Of a stretch of DNA of 64,000 bases, positions 52,738-62,111 are shown in pieces. Location: NCBI GenBank assembly GCA_050303435.1, contig JBNLBT010000007.1, forward strand, positions 1 to 64,000, read 5' to 3'. Below the pieces are notes generated by a model. The model was given only the letters and a program-made list of their open reading frames with translations. It was not told the origin of the DNA and searched no databases. Position 1 is the stretch's first letter, and each line of letters opens with the position of its first letter. Source of the DNA: JBNLBT01 sp050303435. GTDB lineage: Bacteria > Pseudomonadota > Gammaproteobacteria > Xanthomonadales > Marinicellaceae. The translations under genes were made by a program, and so were the position numbers.

Positions 52738-52769
52738 CCTGCACCAAACGGTGCAGGACTTTGTATAAT
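52738..52769 (+). promoter_or_regulatory. predicted promoter with a 20-bp palindrome (operator candidate)
   Basis: A perfect inverted repeat CCTGCACC-aaac-GGTGCAGG (52738-52757) ends 6 bp before TATAAT (52764-52769), in the -35 region. The start codon of the DGPF gene is 22 bp further on, after a good Shine-Dalgarno (ACAGGAG). The palindrome could bind a dimeric regulator or replace a -35 element for the ECF sigma factor encoded downstream. Confidence 0.55.
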
Positions 52770-52790
52770 CTCAGCAACAGGAGAAAAACC

Positions 52791-53144
52791 ATGAAATATT
52801 TGCTCATGATCTACGCGTCGGAAGCCAAAGAGCCGGTGCCCGGCAGTGAAGAATTCACTCAGTTGATCGAACGCTACGGCGCGTTCAGTGAACGGGTTGA
52901 ACGCGACGGCGTGTTCGTCGGTGGCGAACCATTGCAGCCGGTGGCCACCGCCACCACGGTGCGCGTGCGCAACGGCCAGGCTGAATACACCGACGGGCCG
53001 TTCGCTGAAACCAAAGAAGTCCTCGGCGGCTACTATCTGCTGGACTGCGAAACCCTGGACGACGCGCTGGCCTACGCTGCGCAGATTCCCTCGGCCGAAT
53101 ACGGTTGCGTTGAAGTGCGGCCGTTGATGATTCTGCCGGAATAA
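52791..53144 (+). CDS. YCII/DGPF-domain protein
   Basis: A 117-residue protein of the YCII-related (DGPF) family: MKYLLMIYASE at the start, the eponymous motif EYTDGPFAETKEVLGGYYLLD in the middle and PLMILPE at the end. Such proteins are ferredoxin-like dimers of unknown chemistry. They are nearly always encoded beside an ECF42-type sigma factor, as here, 12 bp upstream of one. They are considered part of that regulatory unit or its target. Confidence 0.93.
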   Translation: MKYLLMIYASEAKEPVPGSEEFTQLIERYGAFSERVERDGVFVGGEPLQPVATATTVRVRNGQAEYTDGPFAETKEVLGGYYLLDCETLDDALAYAAQIPSAEYGCVEVRPLMILPE

Positions 53145-53156
53145 GATCGATCCATT

Positions 53157-54407
53157 GTGAATTCTGCGTCCACGGCATCGGCGGCACTCAAAGCGGTGAT
53201 GCGCGAATCGCGCTGCCGCATGCTGGCGATGCTGATTCATCGGCTGGGGGATTTTTCCCTGGCCGAGGACGCCTTGCAGGACGCGGGTCTGAGTGCGCTG
53301 GAACGCTGGGGATTGGACGGCGTGCCGCAACACCCGCGGCGCTGGTTGCTCATCGCGGCGCAACGCAAGGCCATCGACCGCCTGCGGCGGATGCACACCG
53401 TGCAACGCAAACAGCAGGACTTGCTGGATCGGTTGGACGTCAATACACACGATCTGTCGGCTGGCGAGGACGGGGACATCGGCGATGAACGCCTGCGGCT
53501 GATTTTCACCTGCTGTCATCCAGCGCTGGAATTTCATTTGCGCGTGTCGCTGACCTTGCAGGTGGTGTGCGGCTTTTCCATTGCCCGTGTGGCCGACTCC
53601 TTCCTGGTTTCAGAAGCCGCCATGGCGCAGCGACTGGCGCGCGCGAAAAAGAAAATCGCCGCCGCCGGCATTGCCTATCGGGTGCCGGAAGCGGCGCAGC
53701 TTGACGCGCGCCTGGACGCCGTGCTGGCGGTGATATATCTGATTTTCAATCAGGGCTACTGCGCCGCCGGCAACGCCAAACTGATGAGCAAGGAATTCAC
53801 TCACGAAGCGATGCATCTGGCGCACACACTGAACGCCTTGCTGCCGGGCGAAGCCGAAGTGTTGGGGCTGCTGGCGTTGATGCATTTTCTTCTGGCCCGC
53901 TACCGTGCCCGCAGCGACGCCGGCGGCGCGCTGGTGGATCTGGTGGCCCAGGACCGCGCGCTGTGGGACCGCGAACTGATTGCCAGGGGTGAGGATTTTT
54001 TTGCTCAAGCCGTGGCACTGAAAAAAACCGGTCCGCAACAGATTCAGGCGGCGATCAGCGCGGTGCACTGCGCGGCGGCGGATTTCGCCGCCACCGACTG
54101 GCCGCAGATTGCCTTGCTGTACGACAAACTGCTGGAGCACACACCCTCTCCAACGGTGCGGCTGAATCGCGCGGTGGCGCTGTGTTTCTGTGATTGCCCG
54201 ACGCAGGCGTTGCAGGCACTGGATGCGCTGGCGGGTGAGGCGGGGGTGAAGGAATGGCCGGGTTATCACAACGCGCGCGCCGAAGCGTTGAAACGGCTGC
54301 GGCGGCACAAGGAATCGGCCGCCAGTCTGATGCGCGCCATAGAATTGTCAAAACACCCCATGGAACAGGCGCATTTGCAACGCCTGATGCACGCGTTGCC
54401 ACTGTGA
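53157..54407 (+). CDS. ECF42-type sigma factor with C-terminal helical extension
   Basis: A 416-residue sigma factor (GTG start). Region 2 (EDALQDAGLSALERWGLDG...PRRWLLIAAQRKAIDRLRR) and region 4 (LRVSLTLQVVCGFSIARVADSFLVSEAAMAQRL) fill the first 180 residues. About 230 further residues contain the family's signature (VLAVIYLIFNQGYCA) and TPR-like helices. ECF42 proteins have no anti-sigma factor; the C-terminal extension is needed for activity. The gene is paired with the DGPF protein as usual. A stretch of signatures such as IFTCCHPAL is typical. Confidence 0.93.
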   Translation: MNSASTASAALKAVMRESRCRMLAMLIHRLGDFSLAEDALQDAGLSALERWGLDGVPQHPRRWLLIAAQRKAIDRLRRMHTVQRKQQDLLDRLDVNTHDLSAGEDGDIGDERLRLIFTCCHPALEFHLRVSLTLQVVCGFSIARVADSFLVSEAAMAQRLARAKKKIAAAGIAYRVPEAAQLDARLDAVLAVIYLIFNQGYCAAGNAKLMSKEFTHEAMHLAHTLNALLPGEAEVLGLLALMHFLLARYRARSDAGGALVDLVAQDRALWDRELIARGEDFFAQAVALKKTGPQQIQAAISAVHCAAADFAATDWPQIALLYDKLLEHTPSPTVRLNRAVALCFCDCPTQALQALDALAGEAGVKEWPGYHNARAEALKRLRRHKESAASLMRAIELSKHPMEQAHLQRLMHALPL

Positions 54408-54469
54408 TCGGCGCGCGCCTGCGCGTGGATTTCTGCTATCATAGACACATTTAAAATGTGCAGCACGCC

Positions 54470-55627
54470 ATGCAGGAAAAAGACACCGAAACCGTCAGCG
54501 ACGTGACCAAGCTGATCAATTCATTCAGCGATTTTCTGCCCGAATCCTGGGTGCCCCATTGGGAAAAAGTGCAGTCCATCCCATTCCTTGGATTTCTAAT
54601 CATCGTGATTCTGGGCTATCTGGCCAGCAAGCTGGTGGTCAATCTGATCGTCAAGAGCGTGCGCCAGGTGACCAAGCGCACACGCAACAATTTCGACGAC
54701 GAATTGGTGAAGGTGCTCAGAAGGCCGGTGTTCCTGACCGTGTTCTTCTTTTTTGTCGGGGTGGCGGTCAAGTCCCTCGGCCTGTCGGCCGGGGTGGAAA
54801 GCGCGCTGATCAAATTCCTGGCCTCGGTGGTCACCATCACCTGGATCAGTCGCGGCTTTGCGATTCTGCACCTGGGACTGAACACCATCAGCAACATCAA
54901 GGACCGCTTTGAATTCATCCAGCAAAAAACCCTGCCGCTGTTTGAAATCATCGGCAAGATCCTGATCATCGCCATCGGCTCGTATTGCCTGCTGGTGATC
55001 TGGGGCATCAACCCAACCGCCTGGCTGGCCTCCGCCGGTGTGGTCGGCATCGCGGTGGGTTTTGCCGCCAAAGACACGCTGGCGAATCTTTTTTCCGGCT
55101 TTTTCATCATCGCCGATGCGCCCTACAAGGTCGGTGATTTCGTCAATCTGCCGACCGGTGAGCGCGGCATGGTCACCAAGGTGGGCATGCGTTCCACGCG
55201 TTTGCTGACCCGCGACGACATTGAAATCACGGTGCCGAACAACGTCATCGGCAACGCCAAAATCATCAACGAAAGTGGCGGGCGCTGGGAAAAAAGCCGC
55301 ATCCGCATTGCCGTTGGCGTGGCCTACGGCAGCGACGTGGACCAGGTGTGCGAAGTGCTGATGGACGTGGCCAATGCCTACGATGACGTGGTCAAAACCC
55401 CCGAACCGCGGGTGCGCATGCGCGGGTTTGGCGCCTCGTCACTGGATTTTGAACTGCTGGTGTGGATTGCACAGCCGGTGTTGCGCGGCAAGATTGCACA
55501 CGATTTGTACATGGCGGTGTACAAGGCGTTGAACGCCGCCGAGATTGAAATTCCTTACAACAAGACGGACGTGTACATCAAATCCATGCCCGAGGCGCGT
55601 GCACACAATCCGGCCGGGGACGACTGA
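54470..55627 (+). CDS. MscS-family mechanosensitive channel
   Basis: A 385-residue protein from ATG 54470 (GTG 54458 is possible). It has an N-terminal amphipathic part, about four or five membrane helices, and the pore helix with GINPTAWLASAGVVGIAVGF followed by AAKDTLANLFSGFFI, the MscS core. The beta-domain (FVNLPTGERGMVTKVGMRSTRLLTRDDIEITVPNN) and a mixed C-terminal domain follow. It protects cells from osmotic downshock by releasing solutes. Longer than E. coli MscS (286 residues), owing to extra N-terminal helices and a C-terminal extension. Confidence 0.92.
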   Translation: MQEKDTETVSDVTKLINSFSDFLPESWVPHWEKVQSIPFLGFLIIVILGYLASKLVVNLIVKSVRQVTKRTRNNFDDELVKVLRRPVFLTVFFFFVGVAVKSLGLSAGVESALIKFLASVVTITWISRGFAILHLGLNTISNIKDRFEFIQQKTLPLFEIIGKILIIAIGSYCLLVIWGINPTAWLASAGVVGIAVGFAAKDTLANLFSGFFIIADAPYKVGDFVNLPTGERGMVTKVGMRSTRLLTRDDIEITVPNNVIGNAKIINESGGRWEKSRIRIAVGVAYGSDVDQVCEVLMDVANAYDDVVKTPEPRVRMRGFGASSLDFELLVWIAQPVLRGKIAHDLYMAVYKALNAAEIEIPYNKTDVYIKSMPEARAHNPAGDD

Positions 55628-55639
55628 GGCGAAAGCGCA

Positions 55640-58600
55640 ATGAAAGAGCCCACGCCGATGCTGCGGCGCGATGCCCGGCGGCTGCACAACGCCCATTCAC
55701 AGGCGCAAAAATCAGCGCACAAAAACGCCGAGTATGAAAAACTCAAGGCACGCGCCGAGCAGGTGTACCGCGAACGTCTGGCGAACTGGCCCGAGGTTGA
55801 GCTGGCGGCGGATCTGCCGGTGGCGCAGCACGCCGATGAAATCATTGCGGCGATTCGCGAACACCAGGTGGTGGTGATCGCCGGTGAAACCGGCTCGGGC
55901 AAGACCACGCAGATTCCCAAACTGTGTTTGCTGGCCGGCCTGGGCCGGCACGGCCAGATCGGTTGCACCCAGCCGCGCCGCATCGCCGCGCGTTCGGTGG
56001 CCCAACGGGTGGCCGAAGAGTTGCACCAGCCGCTCGGCCAGGCGGTGGGTTACCAGGTGCGCTTTGATGACACCAGCAATCCCAACGGCCTGATCAAATT
56101 CATGACCGACGGCATTCTGTTGCAGGAAACGCTCAAGGACCGCTGGCTTAATGACTACGACGCCATCATCATCGACGAAGCGCATGAACGCAGCCTCAAC
56201 ATCGATTTTCTGCTCGGCATCCTCAAGCAGATCTGCGCGCGCCGCGCGGATCTGAAAGTCATCGTCACTTCGGCGACCATCGACACCGCGCAATTCGCGC
56301 GGCATTTCGGCGGCGCGCCGGTGATTGAGGTGTCCGGGCGCATGCACCCGGTGGACCTGCAGTACCGACCGCTGGACGAGTGGGACGGCGAGTTGTTGAC
56401 CGGTGTTTTGCGAGTCATGGATGAAATCAACCGCGACCCTGAGCGCGGCGATGTGCTGATTTTCCTGCCCGGCGAACGCGAGATCACCGCTTGCGTGGAC
56501 GCACTGAAAAAGCGCCATTTCCCCAACACCGAAGTGTTGCCATTGTTCGCCAGCCTGTCGGCGCACCGGCAGATGCGCGTGTTCAGGCCCGGCGATAAAC
56601 GCCGCGTCATCGTCTCCACCAACATCGCCGAGACCTCATTGACGGTGCCGGGCATCCGCTGTGTCATCGATTCCGGTCTGGCGCGGGTGTCGCGCTATGG
56701 GCACCGCAGCAAAATCCAGGGGTTGCAGGTCGAAGCCGTGGCGCAGGACAGCGCGCGGCAACGCGCCGGACGCTGCGGGCGCATCGGCCCCGGGGTGTGT
56801 TACCGGCTTTACAGCGAAGCCGATTTTGAGTCCAGGCCGGAACATTCGGACCCGGAAATCCTGCGCACATCGCTGGCCTCGGTGATTCTGCAAACCCACG
56901 TGCTGCGGCTGGGTCACATCAGCGAATTTCCTTTCATTGACCCGCCGGAAGAAAAAATGATTGCCGACGGGCTGCAGCTGTTGCAGGAGTTGCAGGCCAT
57001 CGATGCCGACGAGCGCCTGACCGCCGACGGCCGCTTGATGGCGCGCATGCCGATCGATGTGCAGCTGGCCAAGTTGCTGATCGACGCTTCGCGACGCCAC
57101 TGCCTGAAAGAAATGCTGGTGATCGCCTCAGCGCTGGCGGTGGCCGACCCGCGTGAGCGCCCCCTTGAAGCGGCGCAGGCGGCCGACAAGGCGCACGCCC
57201 GCCACGCCGATGAGGACTCCGATTTCATGGGGTTTGTGCGGCTGTGGGACTATTTTCATGCGCAGCGCAAGGCTTTGAGCAACAAGGCCTTTGCCGAGCA
57301 GTGCCGGCGCGAATTCCTGTCGCAGCGCAAACTGTGGGAGTGGGCCGATGTGCACCACCAGTTGTTGCGCCTGACGCGGCAGCAGAAATTCACCCTGAAT
57401 CAGGCGCCGGCCGACTACGGCACAATACACAAAAGCCTGTTGGCCGGATTCATCGGTCACCTCGGGGCGCAGCGCAAAGGCGCTGAATACCAGGGCTGTC
57501 GCAACCGCAAATTCATGATTTTCCCCGGTTCGGTGTTGTTCAAACAATCGCCCGGCTGGGTGGTTTCCGCCGCCCTGGTGCACACCTCGCAGGTGTACGC
57601 GCGCACCGTCGCGCGGGTGGAATTGAGCTGGGTGCTGGAGGTGGCCGCGCACGTGCTCAAGCACAGCCTGTTCGACCCGTTCTGGTCCAAATCACGCGGC
57701 ACGGTGATGGGTTACCGGCGCACCGTGCTGTTCGGTCTGGTGCTGATTGAAAAAGAGCGCGTGCATTACGGTCCCAGTGACCCGGCGGGCGCCCGGGACT
57801 TGTTCATACGCGACGGGTTGGTGGCCGGGATGGTCAAGACCCGCGCGCCATTTTATGCACACAACCGGGCTTTGATCGAACAGGTTCACCGCGAGGAAGA
57901 GCGCCACCGCAAGCACGATCTGCTGGTCGACGAGGACACCCTGTTCGAATGGTATGACGCGCGCATTCCGGCGGACATCTATTCGGAGCCGGCCTTGCGC
58001 CGCTGGCTGCACAAGGTCGGCGCCGACGCGCTGAAAATGCAACTGCCAGAGCTGTATCGCGCGCAGGCCAGTGGTCCGGATGTGGTGCAGTTTCCTGACG
58101 CGCTGACGGTGCGGCAAATGCACGTACCGTTGAGCTACCGTTTCCAGCCGGGCGCCGAGGACGACGGCGTGACCGCGCATTTGACCCTGGCCTGGCTCAA
58201 TGGACTCAAAGCCAATGACTTTGCCTTTCTGGTGCCGGGTTTGCTGGATGAGAAAATCACCGCCCTGATCAAGGCGCAACCGAAATCGCTGCGCCGTCAG
58301 CTGATCCCCTTGAGTGACTGCGTGGCGCGCTTGCGTGCACGGCTGGACCCGGCGCAGCCCTTTGCCCGGCAGCTGGCGCGTGCAGTGGAAGAAATGACCG
58401 GTGTCAACACGCCGCCGGCTGCATGGGAACAGGTGGAATTGCCTGCACACCTGCAATTTCGCTTTGCCGTGTGCGATGACGACGGCCGATTGCAGGCCGA
58501 AGGCCGCGACTTCGACGCCATCCAGGCGCGCCTGGCCTCGCGCGCCAACCGCCGATTTCAGGACCTGGCCGGCCGTGAATTTCACATCGACGGCGCGCAC

Positions 58601-59419
58601 GATTGGGTGTTCGGTGAATTGCCTGAACGGATCGAACTGGACAATGGACTGCCGGCGTTCCCCGGTCTCACCGATCAGGGCGATGCGGTGGGTCTGCGCC
58701 TGTTTGAGTCGGCGGCGCAGGCGGCGTCCGAACACACCGCCGGGGTGTTGCTGCTGATGCGGCTGAAATACCCCAAGGTGATCAAGAACGCCCGCCGCGC
58801 CGGCGCCCTGGGTCTGGATGTGGAAATGATTTGGCGGCAATTGAATGCACAGGGCAGCCTGTTGGATGAATTGCTGCAGGCACGCCTGCTCAAATCCATT
58901 GACGCGGCCGCGCCGCGCAGCCAGGCAGATTTTGATCGCCTGGTGCAGCGCCTGTCATCGACTTTGTACGGCGAAGTGCACAGCTGGAGTGAAGCCCTGA
59001 ATCCGGTGATTAAAGAGTGGCACGCGGTGTGGCAATTGTGCGAGGCCAGGGCGCCGGAGTTGAGCGAAGCCACGCACGCCGATGTGCTGCAGCAGCTGGA
59101 TTATCTGGTGTTCAGCGGGTTTTTACACTGCGTCGAGCTGGAGCAACTGGCGCACTATCCGCGCTATTTGGAAGCGATGCGGTTGCGGGTTGAAAGCGCA
59201 TTGCACTCGCCGCAAAAGGAAACCGAGAAACGCCGCGAAGTGGCGCGCGTGGCCGAACCGTTTTACCGCCTGTGTGAACAGCGCGAGTACGACCGCACAT
59301 TGCATGCATTCAATGTGTTGCTGGAAGAGTATCGCGTGTCGGTGTTTGCCCAGCGTCTCGGCACGCGTCAGAAAGTCTCCGCCAAACGCGTGCAACAGGC
59401 CTTTGAGGCGCTGAAATAA
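55640..59419 (+). CDS. hrpA: ATP-dependent RNA helicase HrpA
   Basis: DEAH-box helicase of 1259 residues, about as long as E. coli HrpA (1300). Motifs in order: Walker A AGETGSGKTTQIPK (about 80-93), Ia TQPRRIAARSVA, II DEAHERS, III SATID, IV FLPGERE, V VSTNIAETSLTVPGI and VI DSARQRAGRCGR. Winged-helix and ratchet-like domains and the HrpA-specific C-terminal half (DUF3418-like; GVNTPPAAWEQVELPAHLQF) follow. It acts on mRNA and stalled ribosomes in E. coli. It follows the MscS gene by 12 bp. Confidence 0.97.
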   Translation: MKEPTPMLRRDARRLHNAHSQAQKSAHKNAEYEKLKARAEQVYRERLANWPEVELAADLPVAQHADEIIAAIREHQVVVIAGETGSGKTTQIPKLCLLAGLGRHGQIGCTQPRRIAARSVAQRVAEELHQPLGQAVGYQVRFDDTSNPNGLIKFMTDGILLQETLKDRWLNDYDAIIIDEAHERSLNIDFLLGILKQICARRADLKVIVTSATIDTAQFARHFGGAPVIEVSGRMHPVDLQYRPLDEWDGELLTGVLRVMDEINRDPERGDVLIFLPGEREITACVDALKKRHFPNTEVLPLFASLSAHRQMRVFRPGDKRRVIVSTNIAETSLTVPGIRCVIDSGLARVSRYGHRSKIQGLQVEAVAQDSARQRAGRCGRIGPGVCYRLYSEADFESRPEHSDPEILRTSLASVILQTHVLRLGHISEFPFIDPPEEKMIADGLQLLQELQAIDADERLTADGRLMARMPIDVQLAKLLIDASRRHCLKEMLVIASALAVADPRERPLEAAQAADKAHARHADEDSDFMGFVRLWDYFHAQRKALSNKAFAEQCRREFLSQRKLWEWADVHHQLLRLTRQQKFTLNQAPADYGTIHKSLLAGFIGHLGAQRKGAEYQGCRNRKFMIFPGSVLFKQSPGWVVSAALVHTSQVYARTVARVELSWVLEVAAHVLKHSLFDPFWSKSRGTVMGYRRTVLFGLVLIEKERVHYGPSDPAGARDLFIRDGLVAGMVKTRAPFYAHNRALIEQVHREEERHRKHDLLVDEDTLFEWYDARIPADIYSEPALRRWLHKVGADALKMQLPELYRAQASGPDVVQFPDALTVRQMHVPLSYRFQPGAEDDGVTAHLTLAWLNGLKANDFAFLVPGLLDEKITALIKAQPKSLRRQLIPLSDCVARLRARLDPAQPFARQLARAVEEMTGVNTPPAAWEQVELPAHLQFRFAVCDDDGRLQAEGRDFDAIQARLASRANRRFQDLAGREFHIDGAHDWVFGELPERIELDNGLPAFPGLTDQGDAVGLRLFESAAQAASEHTAGVLLLMRLKYPKVIKNARRAGALGLDVEMIWRQLNAQGSLLDELLQARLLKSIDAAAPRSQADFDRLVQRLSSTLYGEVHSWSEALNPVIKEWHAVWQLCEARAPELSEATHADVLQQLDYLVFSGFLHCVELEQLAHYPRYLEAMRLRVESALHSPQKETEKRREVARVAEPFYRLCEQREYDRTLHAFNVLLEEYRVSVFAQRLGTRQKVSAKRVQQAFEALK

Positions 59420-59421
59420 AA

Positions 59422-59446
59422 AAGGCCGTGCACAAGTCACGGCCTT
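59422..59446. terminator. bidirectional terminator between hrpA and ompW
   Basis: A 9-bp perfect stem AAGGCCGTG/CACGGCCTT with a 7-nt loop is flanked on the left by an A-run. Read leftwards it ends the ompW transcript with a U-tract. For the rightward hrpA transcript it is a weaker hairpin without U-run. Confidence 0.85.
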
Positions 59447-59468
59447 GATGGATGCGTTTCCGCTGTGA

Positions 59469-60137
59469 TCAGAATGTGGTGCCGAAGCCGAGGCCGAAGA
59501 CCCACGGGTTGATGTCCACATCCACACTGGCGCGACCCAGCGCGGTGTCAAACGATGCGGTGGTGTCGATGTTGATGTATTTAATATCAACACTGAAGAA
59601 CCAGTTGTCATTGATGTCAAAATCAATGCCAAATTGACCGGCCAGCCCGGTGGAGCTGTCCATGTCCAGATTGTCCGCACCCAGTGCAGCTTCGGCCGCC
59701 GGGGTCAGGTCTTCACTGAAAAACAGCGTGTGGTTGATGCCCAGGCCGGCGTAGGGACGCACCGAACCTGTGGGGTTGAACTGGTACTGCAGAAACACCG
59801 TGGGTGGCAACACGTTGGCTTCCACCAGTTCGGTGCCGTCGGGCACGCCCAGTCCGCCCAGGCCCACCGAAGAGGCGCTGTGTTTGGAGCTGATGTCGGC
59901 CAGCAATTCAACCGCCCAGCGATCGGTGAACATGTAGGCAAAGGACAGATCCAGCGACAGGCCGCTGTCCACGGTCACGCCGGTGCCGGCCACTGGCCCG
60001 CCGTCCACACGGATCGCACTGGAATCGTCGTCGGGTGAAACGTTGATGGCGCGGACGTGAAAAATCCAGTCGCCTTGTTGTACGGCCAGGGCATTGAAAC
60101 TCAGAAACGCCGAAGCGAGGGTGATCAATTTTTTCAT
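59469..60137 (-). CDS. ompW: OmpW-family outer-membrane protein
   Basis: A 222-residue outer-membrane protein with a signal peptide (MKKLITLASAFLSFNALA) and an eight-stranded beta-barrel pattern. The OmpW family marks are seen: GDWIFHVRAINVSPDDDSS, DLSFAYMFTDRWAVELLAD, LPPTVFLQYQFNP, VRPYAGLGINHT and a C-terminal strand ending in Phe (FGLGFGTTF). OmpW-type barrels pass small hydrophobic molecules. The promoter region contains a near-perfect FNR-type site at the class II position, so anaerobic or low-oxygen induction is likely. Confidence 0.95.
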   Translation of the reverse strand: MKKLITLASAFLSFNALAVQQGDWIFHVRAINVSPDDDSSAIRVDGGPVAGTGVTVDSGLSLDLSFAYMFTDRWAVELLADISSKHSASSVGLGGLGVPDGTELVEANVLPPTVFLQYQFNPTGSVRPYAGLGINHTLFFSEDLTPAAEAALGADNLDMDSSTGLAGQFGIDFDINDNWFFSVDIKYINIDTTASFDTALGRASVDVDINPWVFGLGFGTTF

Positions 60138-60167
60138 GCAAAGCTCCTTGATGGATGTGATGGGTAA

Positions 60168-60210
60168 ATTTTACTCAAACAGTATCGGGTAATAGATTGA
60201 TATTTGTCAA
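60168..60210 (-). promoter_or_regulatory. FNR/ANR-type site and -10 box for ompW
   Basis: Reading leftwards, TTGAC-aaat-ATCAA (60197-60210) differs from the FNR consensus at one base. The hexamer TAAAAT (60168-60173) follows. Its predicted start (about 60161) places the FNR site centre at about -42, the position for class II activation. Confidence 0.65.
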
Positions 60211-60272
60211 CAATTGTCACGCCTGGCGGCGCGTTTACGACCCTGTTTAAGGCCATTTTCAAGGCCGAATGA

Positions 60273-61457
60273 TCAGGGCGATTTGAACCATTTCACGGGA
60301 TTTTGCGGCGCCGCCTGTTTGCGGATTTCAAAGTACACGCCGGCGTCGGTCAGACTGCCGGAATTGCCGGCCGTGGCGATCACCTGGTCGGCCTGCACCC
60401 AGTCGCCGGGTTCAACAAGTATCGACTGGTTGTGGCCATACAGGGTTAAATAGTCGTCGCCGTGATCGAGGATCACCAGCAGGCCGTATCCGCGCAGCCA
60501 GTCGGCGAAAGCCACGCGGCCGTAGGCCACCGCGTTGACCGGTTGCCCGGCGTCGTTTTGAATCACCACCCCGTCCCAGCGGGTGCCGCCGGTGCGCAAG
60601 GCGTTGAAGGCGCGAATGATCGGGCCGCTCAGGGGTTTTGACAGTTGCCCGCGCAAGCGGCTGAACAGGGTGTTCTTGCCCAGGTCATCGGGCAGATCGG
60701 TGAGCAGGTTCTTGATCTGGCTGAGCAGCGTGTTGAGGCGTTGGCGGTCCTGACTCAGGCTGTCCGACTCATCGCGGTAGGCGCGGATGGTTTTTTGCAG
60801 CGCTTTGAGCACCACGGTGCGCTCGCCTTTCTGTGCACGCAGTTGGGCGTCCTGGCGACCCAGGTCTTCCTGTTGCTCGAGCAGGTCTTCGGTGTGTGCG
60901 CTGAGGTCCTGTTTGATGCGGATCAGCTGCGCGATTTGCACCGCAATTTCGCCGATCAGTGAATACAGCCGCGTTTGCAGGAAATTGATCTGATGGTGGG
61001 TGATTTCGGCCGCTGAATTGTCCGGACTGAGCAACAGCAATTTCAGTGTGCGGTCGTGGTCAATGTAGATTTTCAGCTTGAGCAACTCTAGAATCTGGTT
61101 CTTCTGGTTTTCGATGCCGGCGTTTTTTTCCGCCAACTGCGCATTCAGGGCATCGATCTGCAACTGGGATTTTTTGATTTGTTGTTGCAGCGCGTAAATG
61201 GCCTGGCCGGTTTCATTGATGCGCTGATCCTGAGCCTGCAGTTCCTCAAGCAGTTTGCTTTCCTCGCCTTCGGCTTGATTGAGGCGGTTTTTCAGGTCGT
61301 TCAGAGCCACGCGGATTTGCGTCAGGCGGCTTTCTATTTCGGCTTCGGAAGCGGCTTCCTGCGACAGCGCGGCCGGTGCCAGCAGGCAAAAAACCAGACA
61401 CGGCAACAACCGTATAAAACGTGATGGCAGGCCCTGAAGAAAAACGTGAAATGGCAT
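60273..61457 (-). CDS. envC: murein hydrolase activator EnvC
   Basis: Periplasmic activator of the amidases AmiA/AmiB at the division site. The 394-residue product has a signal peptide (about 1-32), long coiled coils (about 35-250) and a C-terminal degenerate LytM domain. The metal ligands are missing: no HxxxD is present and the HxH position reads VYFEIRKQ. This fits EnvC, which activates rather than cleaves. Divergent from yibN-secB-gpsA, as in E. coli. Confidence 0.93.
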   Translation of the reverse strand: MPFHVFLQGLPSRFIRLLPCLVFCLLAPAALSQEAASEAEIESRLTQIRVALNDLKNRLNQAEGEESKLLEELQAQDQRINETGQAIYALQQQIKKSQLQIDALNAQLAEKNAGIENQKNQILELLKLKIYIDHDRTLKLLLLSPDNSAAEITHHQINFLQTRLYSLIGEIAVQIAQLIRIKQDLSAHTEDLLEQQEDLGRQDAQLRAQKGERTVVLKALQKTIRAYRDESDSLSQDRQRLNTLLSQIKNLLTDLPDDLGKNTLFSRLRGQLSKPLSGPIIRAFNALRTGGTRWDGVVIQNDAGQPVNAVAYGRVAFADWLRGYGLLVILDHGDDYLTLYGHNQSILVEPGDWVQADQVIATAGNSGSLTDAGVYFEIRKQAAPQNPVKWFKSP

Positions 61458-61562
61458 GGTCCGGTCGGTTCAATCCGGTGCCGCCTGCGCTGGCGAAACG
61501 TGGGCCGCCCGGGGCCTTCGCAGCGTCCGGCGTCCGGACAAAATATTTGAATCACTCAGCTC

Positions 61563-61590
61563 TTGATTATTTGCGATTATACCTTATATT
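61563..61590 (+). promoter_or_regulatory. predicted sigma-70-type promoter of the yibN-secB-gpsA operon
   Basis: TTGATT (61563-61568) and TATATT (61585-61590) are separated by 16 bp in an AT-rich patch, about 26 bp before the yibN ATG at 61617. Confidence 0.55.
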
Positions 61591-61616
61591 GTGTGTTTTG
61601 TATTTGCGGGTGGTGT

Positions 61617-62039
61617 ATGGAACAACTGGCTGAATTTGTGGGCAACCACTGGTTTTTGTCGCTGTCTTTTATTGCGGTGCTGTTCCTTTATCTGTTCACC
61701 TTGATGAATGAAAAATCGGGACCGGTCAAAAGCATCACCACCGATCAGCTGACCCGCCTGGTGAATCAACAGAACGCCAAAGTCATCGACGTGCGCTCGG
61801 CCGACGCCTACAAACAGGGCCACATCGTCAACGCCATCAACATGCCGCTTGATGAACTCAAAGACGGCCGCGCCAAACTGGACAAACTGAAAAAGAGCCC
61901 GGTCATCGCCTATTGCGATCACGGGCACACCTCGCGTCAGGCCTGTCGCCACCTGGTGGCCGCTGGTCACGACGGCGTGTTCAATCTGTCCGGCGGGCTG
62001 CGCGCCTGGGTCAACGACAAATTGCCCTTAAGCAAATAA
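61617..62039 (+). CDS. yibN: membrane-anchored rhodanese-like protein (YibN-like)
   Basis: A 140-residue protein with one N-terminal membrane helix (about 14-32; FLSLSFIAVLFLYLFTLM) and a rhodanese domain (ITTDQLTRLVNQQNAKVIDVRSADAYKQGHI ... GLRAW). The active-site loop reads YCDHGHTSRQ with Cys at the catalytic position, so sulfur transfer is possible. Position before secB and gpsA matches E. coli yibN-grxC-secB-gpsA, but grxC is missing here. ATG 61617 removes an unlikely Cys-rich extension. Confidence 0.92.
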   Translation: MEQLAEFVGNHWFLSLSFIAVLFLYLFTLMNEKSGPVKSITTDQLTRLVNQQNAKVIDVRSADAYKQGHIVNAINMPLDELKDGRAKLDKLKKSPVIAYCDHGHTSRQACRHLVAAGHDGVFNLSGGLRAWVNDKLPLSK

Positions 62040-62111
62040 ATTGTGCCGCGCGCATTGAGGCGCGGCCAGGAAAACTCATTTTTTAATACAGCATACAATC
62101 AGGAAAACATT

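Noticed and set aside
57692..58840. Open frame (382 residues) antisense to hrpA
   Set aside because: The hrpA frame is intact and recognisable along its length; the antisense protein is low-complexity Gln/His/Arg.
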